NCBI GenBank assembly: GCA_041432705.1
Contig: JAPWAE010000002.1
Location: 62,001-126,000 of the forward strand
DNA: 64,000 nucleotides
Direction: 5' to 3'
Source: Pauljensenia sp018375675
GTDB lineage: Bacteria > Actinomycetota > Actinomycetes > Actinomycetales > Actinomycetaceae
In this document: positions 46,386-56,370 of the stretch, one piece after another
Layout: every line of letters starts with the position of its first letter
How positions within the stretch are numbered: the first letter of the stretch is position 1
Notes under the pieces: generated by a model
The model's database searches: none
Told to the model about the DNA's origin: nothing
Seen by the model: only the letters and a program-made list of their open reading frames with translations
Position numbers and translations under genes: made by a program

Positions 46386-46732
46386 CCGTCCTGCCCTCCG
46401 CGTGAGGGTACGCATTAGACGCGCTGTGCCCCGGCCTCGTATCAACGAGGTCGGGGCGAAGTCATACGCGAACGCGCCCACGCGGGGCTCGTCATTGCCG
46501 GGAAAGTGTGAGAGAAACCGGCGGCGAGCGGTCGCGTGGGCGCGTCCGTTTACACAGAACGTTTCAACAGAGAGAAAGAACCCGGAAGAAACAGTGATTA
46601 GCGTAACAGGCATCGGGTTCTCGCGGGCGCGTTTGGATGATGAATTTTCGGCGAACTTTTGCGTGGCCCTTTCGGTCCATCCGGGCGCGCCACGGCCACC
46701 CTCCTCCCCTCGCTCGAGATAACAGAAACACA
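46386..46732. other. Gene-free stretch after the surface-protein gene
   Basis: No gene is supported here. Short frames on both strands show no family match. No perfect terminator is seen, and the GGCCTCGTATCAACGAGGTC inverted repeat near 46432-46451 is a possible weak one. Confidence 0.4.
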
Positions 46733-46900
46733 TCAGGGCTCGACCGCGTCCCAGTCGCCGTCATGGATGTAGGCGCCGTCGAGATACTTGACCATCTCGG
46801 AGGCGCGACCGCGGGCTTCGACGGCCTCGAGGATGCCGAGGACGATGAGCGCGCGGCCACCTTCGTCGTTCAAGCGGTCCGCGTCGACGACGAGGATGGC
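46733..46900 (-). pseudogene. C-terminal remnant of an unidentified protein
   Basis: On the minus strand an open segment of 55 codons ends in TGA at 46735-46733 and is closed upstream by another TGA at 46903-46901. Its residues look like real protein rather than noise: ILVVDADRLNDEGGRALIVL, then EAVEARGRASEMVKYLDGAY and IHDGDWDAVEP. There is no start codon of the usual kind near the upstream end. I take it as the tail of a gene cut away by rearrangement beside the CRISPR region. I cannot name the parent family. Confidence 0.45.
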
Positions 46901-46973
46901 TCACCTGCCCGGGGATCACTCCCAGATGGGCCGGCTGCCACCCTCATACGCGCCCTAGCACTATTTCGAGAAC

Positions 46974-46999
46974 GACTCACCCCTGCTCACAGGGACATC
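46974..46999 (-). repeat. Degenerate CRISPR-like repeat 1
   Basis: CTCACCCCTGCTCAC matches the array repeat's CTCATCCCCGCTCAC at 13 of 15 bases. The stem arms have changed together to CCCTG and CAGGG, so the hairpin is kept. Confidence 0.55.
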
Positions 47000-47046
47000 T
47001 TTGATCAAACCAGTTTCAGCGGGAGATCGTTGAGCACATGCCTTTC

Positions 47047-47076
47047 TTGACCAAAACCGACCTTTTACACTAATAT
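47047..47076 (+). promoter_or_regulatory. Promoter of small RNA copy 1
   Basis: TTGACC at 47047-47052 and TAATAT at 47071-47076 are 18 bases apart. Both hexamers match sigma-70-type consensus at five of six positions. Confidence 0.75.
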
Positions 47077-47082
47077 GAACGG

Positions 47083-47247
47083 AGCGAGAGGATGCGGTGG
47101 GGCGCCTGGTAACAGAGCGTTCAAAGGAAGCCGCTTCAGCGACTTCGGGTGCGGGACTGCCTTCAGCTTCAGGCTGTAAAGACCCCATGTACCAAGATGT
47201 CCTCTCGCTATCATTTGCTCCTGAACGATGTTCAGGAGCATTTGTTT
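47083..47247 (+). ncRNA. Structured small RNA, copy 1
   Basis: About 165 nt, from just after the promoter to the end of the terminator T-run. AGCGAGAGGA at 47083-47092 pairs perfectly with TCCTCTCGCT at 47200-47209, closing a domain with internal hairpins: GAAG-CTTC near 47127-47146 and GCCT-AGGC near 47158-47174, with GGGT pairing to ACCC. Conserved single-stranded-looking parts include GGTAACAGAGCGTTCAAAGG. It contains no convincing reading frame. I do not recognise it as a known RNA family. It is transcribed towards the CRISPR array, opposite to the array's own direction. Confidence 0.75.
47216..47247 (+). terminator. Terminator of small RNA copy 1
   Basis: TGCTCCTGAAC pairs with GTTCAGGAGCA around GAT (11 bp), followed by TTTGTTT. 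Confidence 0.85.
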
Positions 47248-47276
47248 ACTCAATTTGATTGATCAATTTCCGATCA

Positions 47277-47302
47277 GGACCCATCTCCACTCACGGGAGA
47301 AC
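47277..47302 (-). repeat. Degenerate CRISPR-like repeat 2
   Basis: CATCTCCACTCAC resembles the array repeat's CATCCCCGCTCAC. The arms TCTCC and GGAGA still pair, although both differ from the consensus CCCCG/CGGGG. Confidence 0.6.
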
Positions 47303-47349
47303 TTTGATCAAACCAGCTTCAGCCCAAGAATGTTGTTCGCATACCCTTC

Positions 47350-47378
47350 TTGACCAAAACCAACCTTGAGACTAATAT
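47350..47378 (+). promoter_or_regulatory. Promoter of small RNA copy 2
   Basis: TTGACC at 47350-47355 and TAATAT at 47373-47378 are 17 bases apart, the optimal spacing. Confidence 0.8.
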
Positions 47379-47384
47379 CGACGC

Positions 47385-47546
47385 AGCGAGAGGATACTGT
47401 AGGACGTCTGGTAACAGAGCGTTCAAAGGAAGCTACTCCAGCAGCTTCGGGTGCGGGACTGCCTTCAGCTTCAGGCTGTAAAGACCCCTTACTGCCATTG
47501 GTCCTCTCGCTTTCCTTTGCTCCTGAACTATGTTCAGGAGCTTTTT
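47385..47546 (+). ncRNA. Structured small RNA, copy 2
   Basis: About 162 nt. The closing stem AGCGAGAGGA (47385-47394) with TCCTCTCGCT (47502-47511) is identical to copy 1, as are GGTAACAGAGCGTTCAAAGG and most of the segment CTTCGGGTGCGGGACTGCC to AAAGACCCC. The parts next to the closing stem differ between copies on both sides (GCGGTGGGGCGCC against ACTGTAGGACGTC, and CATGTACC against TTACTGCC), which is the pattern expected when sequence drifts but pairing is retained. The copy ends in its own terminator 33 bases before the CRISPR array. Confidence 0.78.
47519..47546 (+). terminator. Terminator of small RNA copy 2
   Basis: GCTCCTGAAC pairs with GTTCAGGAGC around TAT (10 bp), followed by TTTTT. 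Confidence 0.92.
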
Positions 47547-47578
47547 CTATGCTCAATTCGCTTGCCTATTCCTAGTTA

Positions 47579-50500
47579 GGCTCATCCCCACTCTCATGGG
47601 GAAAACCTAGGATTCCATCAACAATCTCCTTTGATATAAGGATCATCCCCGCTCACGCGGGGAAAACCTAGCGGAGCAGGGCTGGGATGTCCCGGCCCTG
47701 GGCTCATCCCCGCTCACGCAGGGAAAACATGATGAGGCGGCGCGTGCCCGCGAACGGGCCGGGCTCATCCCCGCTCACGCCGGGAAAACGACAGCAGCTC
47801 GCGCGCCGGCTTGAGGACCAGGGGCTCATCCCCGCTCACGCGGGGAAAACGCTCCGGCCTTGGTGGCGGCGCGGATCGCGCGGGGATCATCCCCGCTCAC
47901 GCGGGGAAAACCATGGGCCGCCATCGTGGACGCCTGGAACGCCGGGATCATCCCCGCTCACGCGGGGAAAACTACGTTCGACGCGAGCCGATGCAGCCGC
48001 ATCAGGGATCATCCCCGCTCACGCGGGGAAAACTTCCTGGCGGGTGGCCTGGGGAACGTTCTCCTGGGATCATCCCCGCTCCCGCGGGGAAAACGTCATC
48101 GGCACGTTCGTGGCCGGCTTCCAGGCCGGCTCATCCCCGCTCACGCGGGGAAAACTTCGCCGCCGTATGGGGAACCCTGCGCGACTGGGGCTCATCCCCG
48201 CTTGCGCAGGGAAAACCCCCAGGTAACGGTCGAAGGAACCGTAGAGGAAGGGCTCATCCCCACTCACGCAGGGAAAACGTTGCATAATCCTGCCCACCGG
48301 TCGGCCAGTACGGCTCATCCCCACTCACGCGGGGAAAACCAGTACACGGTCGTGTCACCGGCTGTCGAACCGGGCTCATCCCCACTCACGCGGGGAAAAC
48401 ACCCACACCATGCGCGAAATGACCAACGAACTGGGCTCATCCCCGCTCACGCGGGGAAAACCTCCTCCCCCGGCGTCCCCTGCTGCGCCTCCTGGGCTCA
48501 TCCCCACTCACGCGGAGAAAACATCATCACTGGCATCATCGGCGTCCTCAGCGAGGGCTCATCCCCGCTCACGCGGGGAAAACTGTCTTGCTGTTTGCCA
48601 GTCCTTCCAGTACACGGGCTCATCCCCGCTCACGCGGGGAAAACCTCGCCCACGTGCAACGCTACGCCGACAACCTGGGATCATCCCCGCTCACGCGGGG
48701 AAAACAAACCAGAGCGGCCCACCCCTAGCGCAGCATAGGGATCATCCCCGCTCACGCGGGGAAAACGACGACAGTCTGAATGAGGCCATTCAGGAAGTGG
48801 GATCATCCCCGCTCACGCGGGGAAAACGCAGCGGCCAGCGCAGCCAGGGGCGCGATCGCGGGATCATCCCCGCTCACGCGGGGAAAACCGCAGTTGTTGC
48901 TCGCGGGGGAGAGCGATGTCGGGATCATCCCCGCTCACGCGGGGAAAACGCTCCGGCCTTGGTGGCGGCGCGGATCGCGCGGGGATCATCCCCGCTCACG
49001 CGGGGAAAACAAGGTTGAGGGCCTCGTGGGCGTGGCGGACCTGGGCTCATCCCCGCTTACGCGGGGAAAACCCGATAATCGTCGCCTGCAGGTTGCCGGC
49101 CGCGGGCTCATCCCCGCTCACGCAGGGAAAACCGATGCCATTCATCGGCAATAGCCATCCCAAAGGGATCATCCCCGCTCACGCGGGGAAAACCCGCCGA
49201 AAACCCGTCCAACACGATCGGCACCGGGATCATCCCCGCTCACGCGGGGAAAACACGTCGGTGAAACCCAAGTCCAAGATCGCCTGGGGCTCATCCCCGC
49301 TCACGCGGGGAAAACACGCTCCTGTTTGGTCTGCCCACGCAGGCCACGGGCTCATCCCCGCTCGCGCGTGGAAAACTTCCAGTCCTGGGTCGTGAGCTTG
49401 CCCGCGCCGGGCTCATCCCCACTCACGCGGGGAAAACGTGGCGGCTGCAACCAGGCCGCCGTGTTCGTTGGGCTCATCCCCACTCACGCGGGGAAAACAC
49501 TGCGCGGGCGATCGCCTTATCAGTGCCCTGCGGCTCATCCCCGCTCACGCGGGGAAAACCCCACCCTGCTCATCACGACCCCGCACGTTCAGGGCTCATC
49601 CCCGCTCACGCGGGGAAAACACAGAGGCGGCGGCCTTGATCTTCGGGACGACGGGCTCATCCCCACTCACGCGGGGAAAACGCCGCGTTCACGGCGTTAC
49701 GGAACGTCTCGTTGGGCTCATCCCCACTCACGCGGGGAAAACCGGAAGTCGCTCTTGCCGACTGCGTCCCAGTACGGCTCATCCCCGCTCACGCGGGGAA
49801 AACGTGCGGGCGGCGTGATGCCCGCTGGGATCGGGGGGCTCATCCCCGCTCACGCGGGGAAAACGACGGCGGCTTCAACTGGCAGGCCAACTTCCCGGGC
49901 TCATCCCCGCTCACGCGGGGAAAACGAGGCTTTGGCCGCGTCGGACGCGACCGACAAGGGCTCATCCCCGCTCACGCGGGGAAAACACAGAGTATGCGTG
50001 CGCCATCTCATCATCACGGGGCTCATCCCCGCTCACGCGGGGAAAACACCATATCCGGCCATGCGTAGCCTTTCGCTCCGGGATCATCCCCGCTCACGCG
50101 GGGAAAACAGGTCGCCGTCCGGGGTTCGCGTGGGGTTGGGGGGATCATCCCCGCTCACGCGGGGAAAACGACCAGCGGCGCCCATCCCACACGCGAACCG
50201 CGGGATCATCCCCGCTCACGCGGGGAAAACACACAAGAAAGCGAAAGCACAATGGCACATACGGGATCATCCCCGCTCACGCGGGGAAAACCTGACTTAG
50301 TGGTGAGTATAAAGCCGGGTTCAAGGATCATCCCCGCTCACGCGGGGAAAACCTTGTGCGCGGAACGTCACGGTGCAGTAGCGGGGGATCATCCCCGCTC
50401 ACGCGGGGAAAACCACAGCGGCGGGCTTGCCAGCCGCAGGAGCCGGGTGGATCATCCCCGCTCACGCGGGGAAAACGACAGCGGATACCAGCCCGAGCAG

Positions 50501-53500
50501 GTGGCAGAGGGATCATCCCCGCTCACGCGGGGAAAACTGGGGATGCCGGTCACCTCGATGATGAGGCTGGGGATCATCCCCGCTCACGCGGGGAAAACCC
50601 GACGGTCGCGAGGCCGGATCCGCGCGAGGCGGGATCATCCCCGCTCACGCGGGGAAAACTTGCGGGCGGGAAGTTTTGAACCCTCCGCACTGGGATCATC
50701 CCCGCTCACGCGGGGAAAACCGCTTCAAGCCACATGGTTGAATATTCTTGCAGGGATCATCCCCGCTCACGCGGGGAAAACCTAAGAGATCGGCGGTACG
50801 GCTCACTCGATGAGGGATCATCCCCGCTCACGCGGGGAAAACGATGTGAGGGTGGTGAGCCGCGCCCGCATCTGGGGATCATCCCCGCTCACGCGGGGAA
50901 AACGTGCGGAGGCGGCGGTGGGGTGTGCCGACCTCGGGATCATCCCCGCTCACGCGGGGAAAACCGGGTTCGCGGTAGTTGATGATGAGGCGGCGCGGGA
51001 TCATCCCCGCTCACGCGGGGAAAACGACCTGATCCGCGTCGCAGGCTACCTGTCCGTGGGATCATCCCCGCTCACGCGGGGAAAACGAAGTCAGTAGAAG
51101 ACCCGCATAGCCGCATGTGGGATCATCCCCGCTCACGCGGGGAAAACTTTTCCCCTCGTTCATCCCACCTGTCAAGCGAGGGATCATCCCCGCTCACGCG
51201 GGGAAAACTGAGCGAGCTAAACAGGTGGATGTCCACGGCGGGGATCATCCCCGCTCACGCGGGGAAAACATCTACGTGGACTGGGCAACCCTCCACGACG
51301 CGGGATCATCCCCGCTCACGCGGGGAAAACGATGACGGTCCCGCCTGTGGCGATCCATCGTAGGGATCATCCCCGCTCACGCGGGGAAAACCGTGAGGGT
51401 GCGGAAAACCTCACCCCCACTGAGGGATCATCCCCGCTCACGCGGGGAAAACCGAGGGTCTCGAAACCGGCGGGGAAGGCGAAAGGGATCATCCCCGCTC
51501 ACGCGGGGAAAACGACGCGACGCAGAAGTTCGCGGACACGTTGAAGGGATCATCCCCGCTCACGCGGGGAAAACTCAAACAGGGGCTGCAGTACGGTCGA
51601 CCAGAAGGGATCATCCCCGCTCACGCGGGGAAAACTTGGAACCATTCGGCGACGACGGCGGCCGCCGCGGATCATCCCCGCTCACGCGGGGAAAACCCTA
51701 CGGTTTTGCTACCGTTGAGGTCACACAGGGGATCATCCCCGCTCACGCGGGGAAAACGCCAGGAGGCTGCGGTATTCGATCGAGTAGGGGGGATCATCCC
51801 CGCTCACGCGGGGAAAACCTGGAGGACCACTGGGAGGTGCTGGAGGCCGACTGGATCATCCCCGCTCACGCGGGGAAAACCCCGAGTAGACCTCGGTGCT
51901 GTCGAGGATGGGGGGATCATCCCCGCTCACGCGGGGAAAACAAGCAGCTCCAGCATGGGGCGGTAATCGCCCTGGGATCATCCCCGCTCACGCGGGGAAA
52001 ACCGCCCTTGCCGTGAACAACCAAGGTGACACCTGGGATCATCCCCGCTCACGCGGGGAAAACCTGAATTCGTCGAGGATGACGGGGCACATGTGGGGAT
52101 CATCCCCGCTCACGCGGGGAAAACCGTCGCAGGCGTGGACGGGGTGGTGGGTGTCGGGGATCATCCCCGCTCACGCGGGGAAAACGGCTGCCAGCGGGGC
52201 GGCCCCCACACGGGCGGGGGATCATCCCCGCTCACGCGGGGAAAACTCCCTCGGCCTGGTCACCATGCAGCCGAAGAAGGGATCATCCCCGCTCACGCGG
52301 GGAAAACATTGTATCGACGGACCAGCCGCGCAGGGGGCCGGGATCATCCCCGCTCACGCGGGGAAAACCTATAGGCTCTCGCACTGAGTGCTCCTAACAC
52401 GGGATCATCCCCGCTCACGCGGGGAAAACCGGGGTTGCGCAGATCCGAAGTTCGGTGACCTGGGATCATCCCCGCTCACGCGGGGAAAACGCTTGAGCGG
52501 GAAACACCGCCAGCCGTCCACCGGGATCATCCCCGCTCACGCGGGGAAAACGGGCGAGAAGTGGGACACGGCCACCCCGACGGGGGATCATCCCCGCTCA
52601 CGCGGGGAAAACGTAGGGGAGCGTCGACCGGCGGGCGGGGGCGGGGGATCATCCCCGCTCACGCGGGGAAAACGCTTGAGCGGGAAACACCGCCAGCCGT
52701 CCACCGGGATCATCCCCGCTCACGCGGGGAAAACAACGCGGACACCTTTAAGTCCGTTGGCATGGTGGGATCATCCCCGCTCACGCGGGGAAAACACGGT
52801 GTGCGTGCCCTTGGGGGCTTTCTGTGGGGGATCATCCCCGCTCACGCGGGGAAAACGTCTTTCGCGCGATCTTGGCGATCACGGCCGCGGGATCATCCCC
52901 GCTCACGCGGGGAAAACCTGTAGGCTCACTGTGTGGCCGCCGGCTCGGCGGGATCATCCCCGCTCACGCGGGGAAAACATCGGCTTGTCCGCGCCGCCCT
53001 GCTGGGTGACGGGATCATCCCCGCTCACGCGGGGAAAACCCGCCACATGCCGATAATCTTCCCAATGACACGGGATCATCCCCGCTCACGCGGGGAAAAC
53101 AGTCCCGATGGAAGCGAGCGCCGCGTTTACAAGGGATCATCCCCGCTCACGCGGGGAAAACACAAACGTATCCCAGTCCCCATCTGCGTTTTTGGGATCA
53201 TCCCCGCTCACGCGGGGAAAACCATCTTCTTGACCCGTTGACACCGTGCCCTGCGGGATCATCCCCGCTCACGCGGGGAAAACCTATCATGGCACCCGAA
53301 CCCGCAAAGGTCACCGGGATCATCCCCGCTCACGCGGGGAAAACAGCCGTGATTGCGTCCCATGCCGTCTGCAGGGGGGATCATCCCCGCTCACGCGGGG
53401 AAAACGTAATTGTAAAACGTATGTCCTAGGCGTACGTGGGATCATCCCCGCTCACGCGGGGAAAACATCGCCCCATGCCTCAATATCGCGGGCAATGCGG

Positions 53501-54991
53501 GATCATCCCCGCTCACGCGGGGAAAACCAATTCATTGTCGCCGGGCAGGACGACACACTGGGATCATCCCCGCTCACGCGGGGAAAACGGGGTCCTCCCT
53601 TCGGGTTAGCGGCCAGCGCCGGGATCATCCCCGCTCACGCGGGGAAAACACCAGGAGCGCGTCATGGTACGCGCCGTCCGCGGATCATCCCCGCTCACGC
53701 GGGGAAAACCACATTGCCGGGCAGTCCGTTTCGGCGGGGTGAGGATCATCCCCGCTCACGCGGGGAAAACTTACGTTCCGCGTGAACGGTGTTCACGCAA
53801 TGGGGATCATCCCCGCTCACGCGGGGAAAACGGAACCGCGCTCACGGCGGCGATCAATCCGACGGGATCATCCCCGCTCACGCGGGGAAAACCTATCCCC
53901 TGACGACCAGGCGCTCGCGGACTCGGGATCATCCCCGCTCACGCGGGGAAAACGTGTAGCGGTCTTCTACGGTCTTTTGCTTGGCGGGATCATCCCCGCT
54001 CACGCGGGGAAAACGGCGATCGTGCTGAAGCCATTGCGGCAGCGGAGGGATCATCCCCGCTCACGCGGGGAAAACGTCGATGATCTCGACCTCAGCTTCG
54101 GGCGCCGGGGATCATCCCCGCTCACGCGGGGAAAACGACGGCGGCTCGGTTCGGGCGTTCGCAAAGAGGGGATCATCCCCGCTCACGCGGGGAAAACGAC
54201 CCCAAGAAGACGAACACCGCTGACTTCGAGGGATCATCCCCGCTCACGCGGGGAAAACATCATGGAGCAGACGGCCGACGCGCACGGCGCGTGGATCATC
54301 CCCGCTCACGCGGGGAAAACTCGGTCGGACTCACCAAGAACGAGTATCAAGAGGGATCATCCCCGCTCACGCGGGGAAAACGATGGCGGCGAGGTCGGCG
54401 CGAGCCGACGCGATGGATCATCCCCGCTCACGCGGGGAAAACGGGACGACGTTCGCGGTGAACTGTGCGGCGAAGGGATCATCCCCGCTCACGCGGGGAA
54501 AACTATGTATTCAATCGCTGTGGCTTTGCGGATCTGGGATCATCCCCGCTCACGCGGGGAAAACCTCGTTGTCAGTGTTTCCACCGTCTTCCACGTAGGA
54601 TCATCCCCGCTCACGCGGGGAAAACAACCCAGACATACCCATCAGCCCAAAGACTGTAGGATCATCCCCGCTCACGCGGGGAAAACCCAGCGTCCACGCT
54701 ATCGACAGGGAGAGAGAAGGGATCATCCCCGCTCACGCGGGGAAAACTTTGTGAGGCGCCGCCATACACGCCACCTCGGGGGATCATCCCCGCTCACGCG
54801 GGGAAAACGCTTCAAGGTGGTGGCGGGCCGGGGTCGCCGTGGGATCATCCCCGCTCACGCGGGGAAAACGTAGCCGGACAGCTCGGCCTTGGTGGCGAGT
54901 GGGGATCATCCCCGCTCACGCGGGGAAAACGTCCACGTCGTAGTAATCGAAGCCGACGTGACGGGATCATCCCCGCTCACGCGGGGAAAAC
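47579..54991 (-). CRISPR. Type I-E CRISPR array, 122 repeats and 121 spacers
   Basis: I followed every repeat by position: starts run from 47579 to 54964 with a 61-base period. The 28-base repeat starts GGATCATC, has arms CCCCG and CGGGG around CTCACG, and ends AAAAC. Spacers are 33 bases except five of 34, 35, 34, 32 and 34. By comparison with type I-E repeats the RNA is read from the minus strand (GUUUUCCCCGCG... with 5' handle AUGAUCC). Repeats 42-122, nearest cas2, all read as the same sequence. Repeats 1-41 include GGCTCATC variants and point changes, as expected for the old end. Two spacers occur twice. Confidence 0.98.
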
Positions 54992-55009
54992 ACTTCCTGA
55001 CCTGCGCTT
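54992..55009 (-). promoter_or_regulatory. Very short leader gap between array and cas2
   Basis: Only 18 bases separate the first repeat from the cas2 stop codon. Any leader and array promoter must therefore lie inside the 3' part of cas2, or the array is transcribed from the cas operon. Confidence 0.5.
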
Positions 55010-55414
55010 TTATCGCGCAGATCGGTCAGATCTTGGAAAGCCTTGAGCTTTGCGCCTCTTCTGAAAGTTACTCATCGCCGGAAGCTTACGCAACTGACGC
55101 GCTGCAGGGTCGGGTTCGGAGTATTGACCTCGGCCTTCGGAGTAGTAGGGGCGCATCATGAGCGTGAGCCCATCGAAGTCGACGGGCTTCCAGGGGTCTC
55201 CCCACGTCAGGAACTCGAGCCCCTGTTCGTTGCGCGCCCGGTAGACCATAACGGCGCGCCCCATTTTCATGTTTTCGGTGACGATATCCCACAGGCGCTC
55301 ACGGACCCGCGCGGACAACGTCCCTACGAATACTCCCGGCGAGATTTCCATCAACCACCGAGTCACGTGCCCTCGCAAACCTTCGGGCACTGCGGACAGT
55401 ACGAGGACGATCAC
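55010..55414 (-). CDS. cas2: CRISPR-associated endonuclease Cas2e
   Basis: This 134-residue protein is the dimeric core of the Cas1-Cas2 spacer integrase. It opens MIVLVLSAVPEGLRGHVTRW and has VFVGTLSARVRERLWD and MVYRARNEQGLEFLTWGDPW, the type I-E Cas2 pattern. The C-terminal 35 residues, rich in Arg and Gln, go beyond the usual fold, and their coding bases lie where a leader would be expected. Its ATG overlaps the cas1 stop. It is the last gene of the cas operon. Confidence 0.95.
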   Translation of the reverse strand: MIVLVLSAVPEGLRGHVTRWLMEISPGVFVGTLSARVRERLWDIVTENMKMGRAVMVYRARNEQGLEFLTWGDPWKPVDFDGLTLMMRPYYSEGRGQYSEPDPAARQLRKLPAMSNFQKRRKAQGFPRSDRSAR

Positions 55415-56370
55415 CAGGACCCGCTCTCCTCGTACGCCACGCCCGCAGCAACAGTGCCCTCGCGATCATCCCACAGTCGCAAGTCGTCGACGATCAGGTC
55501 CTCGTCCTCAACGTCCAAGGCACCCGATACTGACAGCAGACCCTTGATGTCCGCAACACACCGCTCGAGCAGATGAAACTCTCGCACGGCATCACGGACG
55601 GCCTTACGAGCGGCACTGCCCACGGCCTCGTCAGTCGTAGAAGCCGCGACATCAAAAGCGATCGGAATCGTGAGGTCGGCCTTGTACAGGTCCGCAATGT
55701 CGTACACAAATGACCGATAGTTCCCGTTGTGCACAAACCCCAGCCCAGGGCTGCATCCCAGCGCGACGATGACTGCGTGGACGATCCCGTAGATCGCCGA
55801 ATTCGCAGCCGAGAGAGCCTGATTCACAACCGAACCATCCTCATAGTTCTCAGGATCATATTCGCGTCGATCCCAGGGCACCCCCGTGCGCTGCGAGTGC
55901 TCACGATACAAGCGACGCACCCGAGCACCCTCGCGCCCCCTCAACTGATGGAGACTCAGCTTCGACACGTCCTCACCGGCGAAACGCATCAAGTACATGT
56001 TGCGCGCAACAGTCAGTCGCATCGACGGATCACTCACCGCGCGTGCCTGCGCCTCCAGCAACCGCGAGGAACGCGAGGGCGGTAAGCCATGCGCGTAGTA
56101 GCGCACGCCATTCTCGCCAACCCAGACGATGGTCGATCCACTCTCCGAGAGGACAGACACCGCAGAGTGAGTGATCCGAACCCCGGGTCCCAGCAGCAGC
56201 ACCGACAGCGCCGCCGCTGGGACATGGGCGATTCCATGACCATCAGCCACAGTGATCGCGTTCGAGTCACGATTGATCGTGCACCGCTCGACGTAAAGAA
56301 ACGTCAACCGGTCCCGAACTCGCACCAAGTCTTTCGGGTCTGGCGGCTTCGCCCCGGGGATCGGTCTCAT
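55411..56370 (-). CDS. cas1: CRISPR-associated integrase Cas1e
   Basis: This 319-residue protein catalyses spacer integration with Cas2. The metal-binding residues can be placed: Glu in QLRGREGARVRRLY near residue 146, His in LGFVHNGNYRSF near 213, and Asp in YDIADLYKAD near 223-226. The N-terminal beta domain starts with DRLTFLYVERCTINRD. The length is normal for type I-E. It overlaps cas6e upstream and cas2 downstream by four bases each. Confidence 0.97.
   Translation of the reverse strand: MRPIPGAKPPDPKDLVRVRDRLTFLYVERCTINRDSNAITVADGHGIAHVPAAALSVLLLGPGVRITHSAVSVLSESGSTIVWVGENGVRYYAHGLPPSRSSRLLEAQARAVSDPSMRLTVARNMYLMRFAGEDVSKLSLHQLRGREGARVRRLYREHSQRTGVPWDRREYDPENYEDGSVVNQALSAANSAIYGIVHAVIVALGCSPGLGFVHNGNYRSFVYDIADLYKADLTIPIAFDVAASTTDEAVGSAARKAVRDAVREFHLLERCVADIKGLLSVSGALDVEDEDLIVDDLRLWDDREGTVAAGVAYEESGSW

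Larger units (their letters stand above)
46974..47578 (+). repeat. Tandem duplication of a 302-303 bp small-RNA unit
   Basis: Unit 1 is 46974-47276 and unit 2 is 47277-47578. Each holds, in order, a CRISPR-repeat-like sequence, TTTGATCAAACCAG, a promoter beginning TTGACC, a structured RNA gene, a terminator, and a short spacer with CTCAATT. Unit 2 ends exactly where the first array repeat begins. Confidence 0.85.

Noticed and set aside
47083..47546. Small RNAs considered as 6S RNA or another housekeeping RNA
   Set aside because: A 10-bp closing stem with several small hairpins does not fit the long interrupted rod of 6S RNA, and the gene is duplicated beside CRISPR. I could not match it to tmRNA, SRP RNA or RNase P RNA.
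46974..47578. Small RNAs considered as tracrRNA
   Set aside because: Type I-E systems do not need one, and the RNA body has no segment complementary to the array repeat; the repeat-like sequence lies upstream of the promoter.
47579..47606. Left end of the array as the leader end
   Set aside because: Repeats there are the most divergent, the repeat orientation puts crRNA on the minus strand, and the cas genes lie at the other end, so the left end is the old end.
47687..54873. Many open frames of 60-360 codons on the plus strand within the array, with SSPLTRGK, IIPAHAGKT and HPRSRGEN repeats
   Set aside because: They are the three-frame translation of the CRISPR repeat. The 61-base period, the absence of ribosome sites and the opposite crRNA direction show they are not genes, although such frames are often annotated by mistake.
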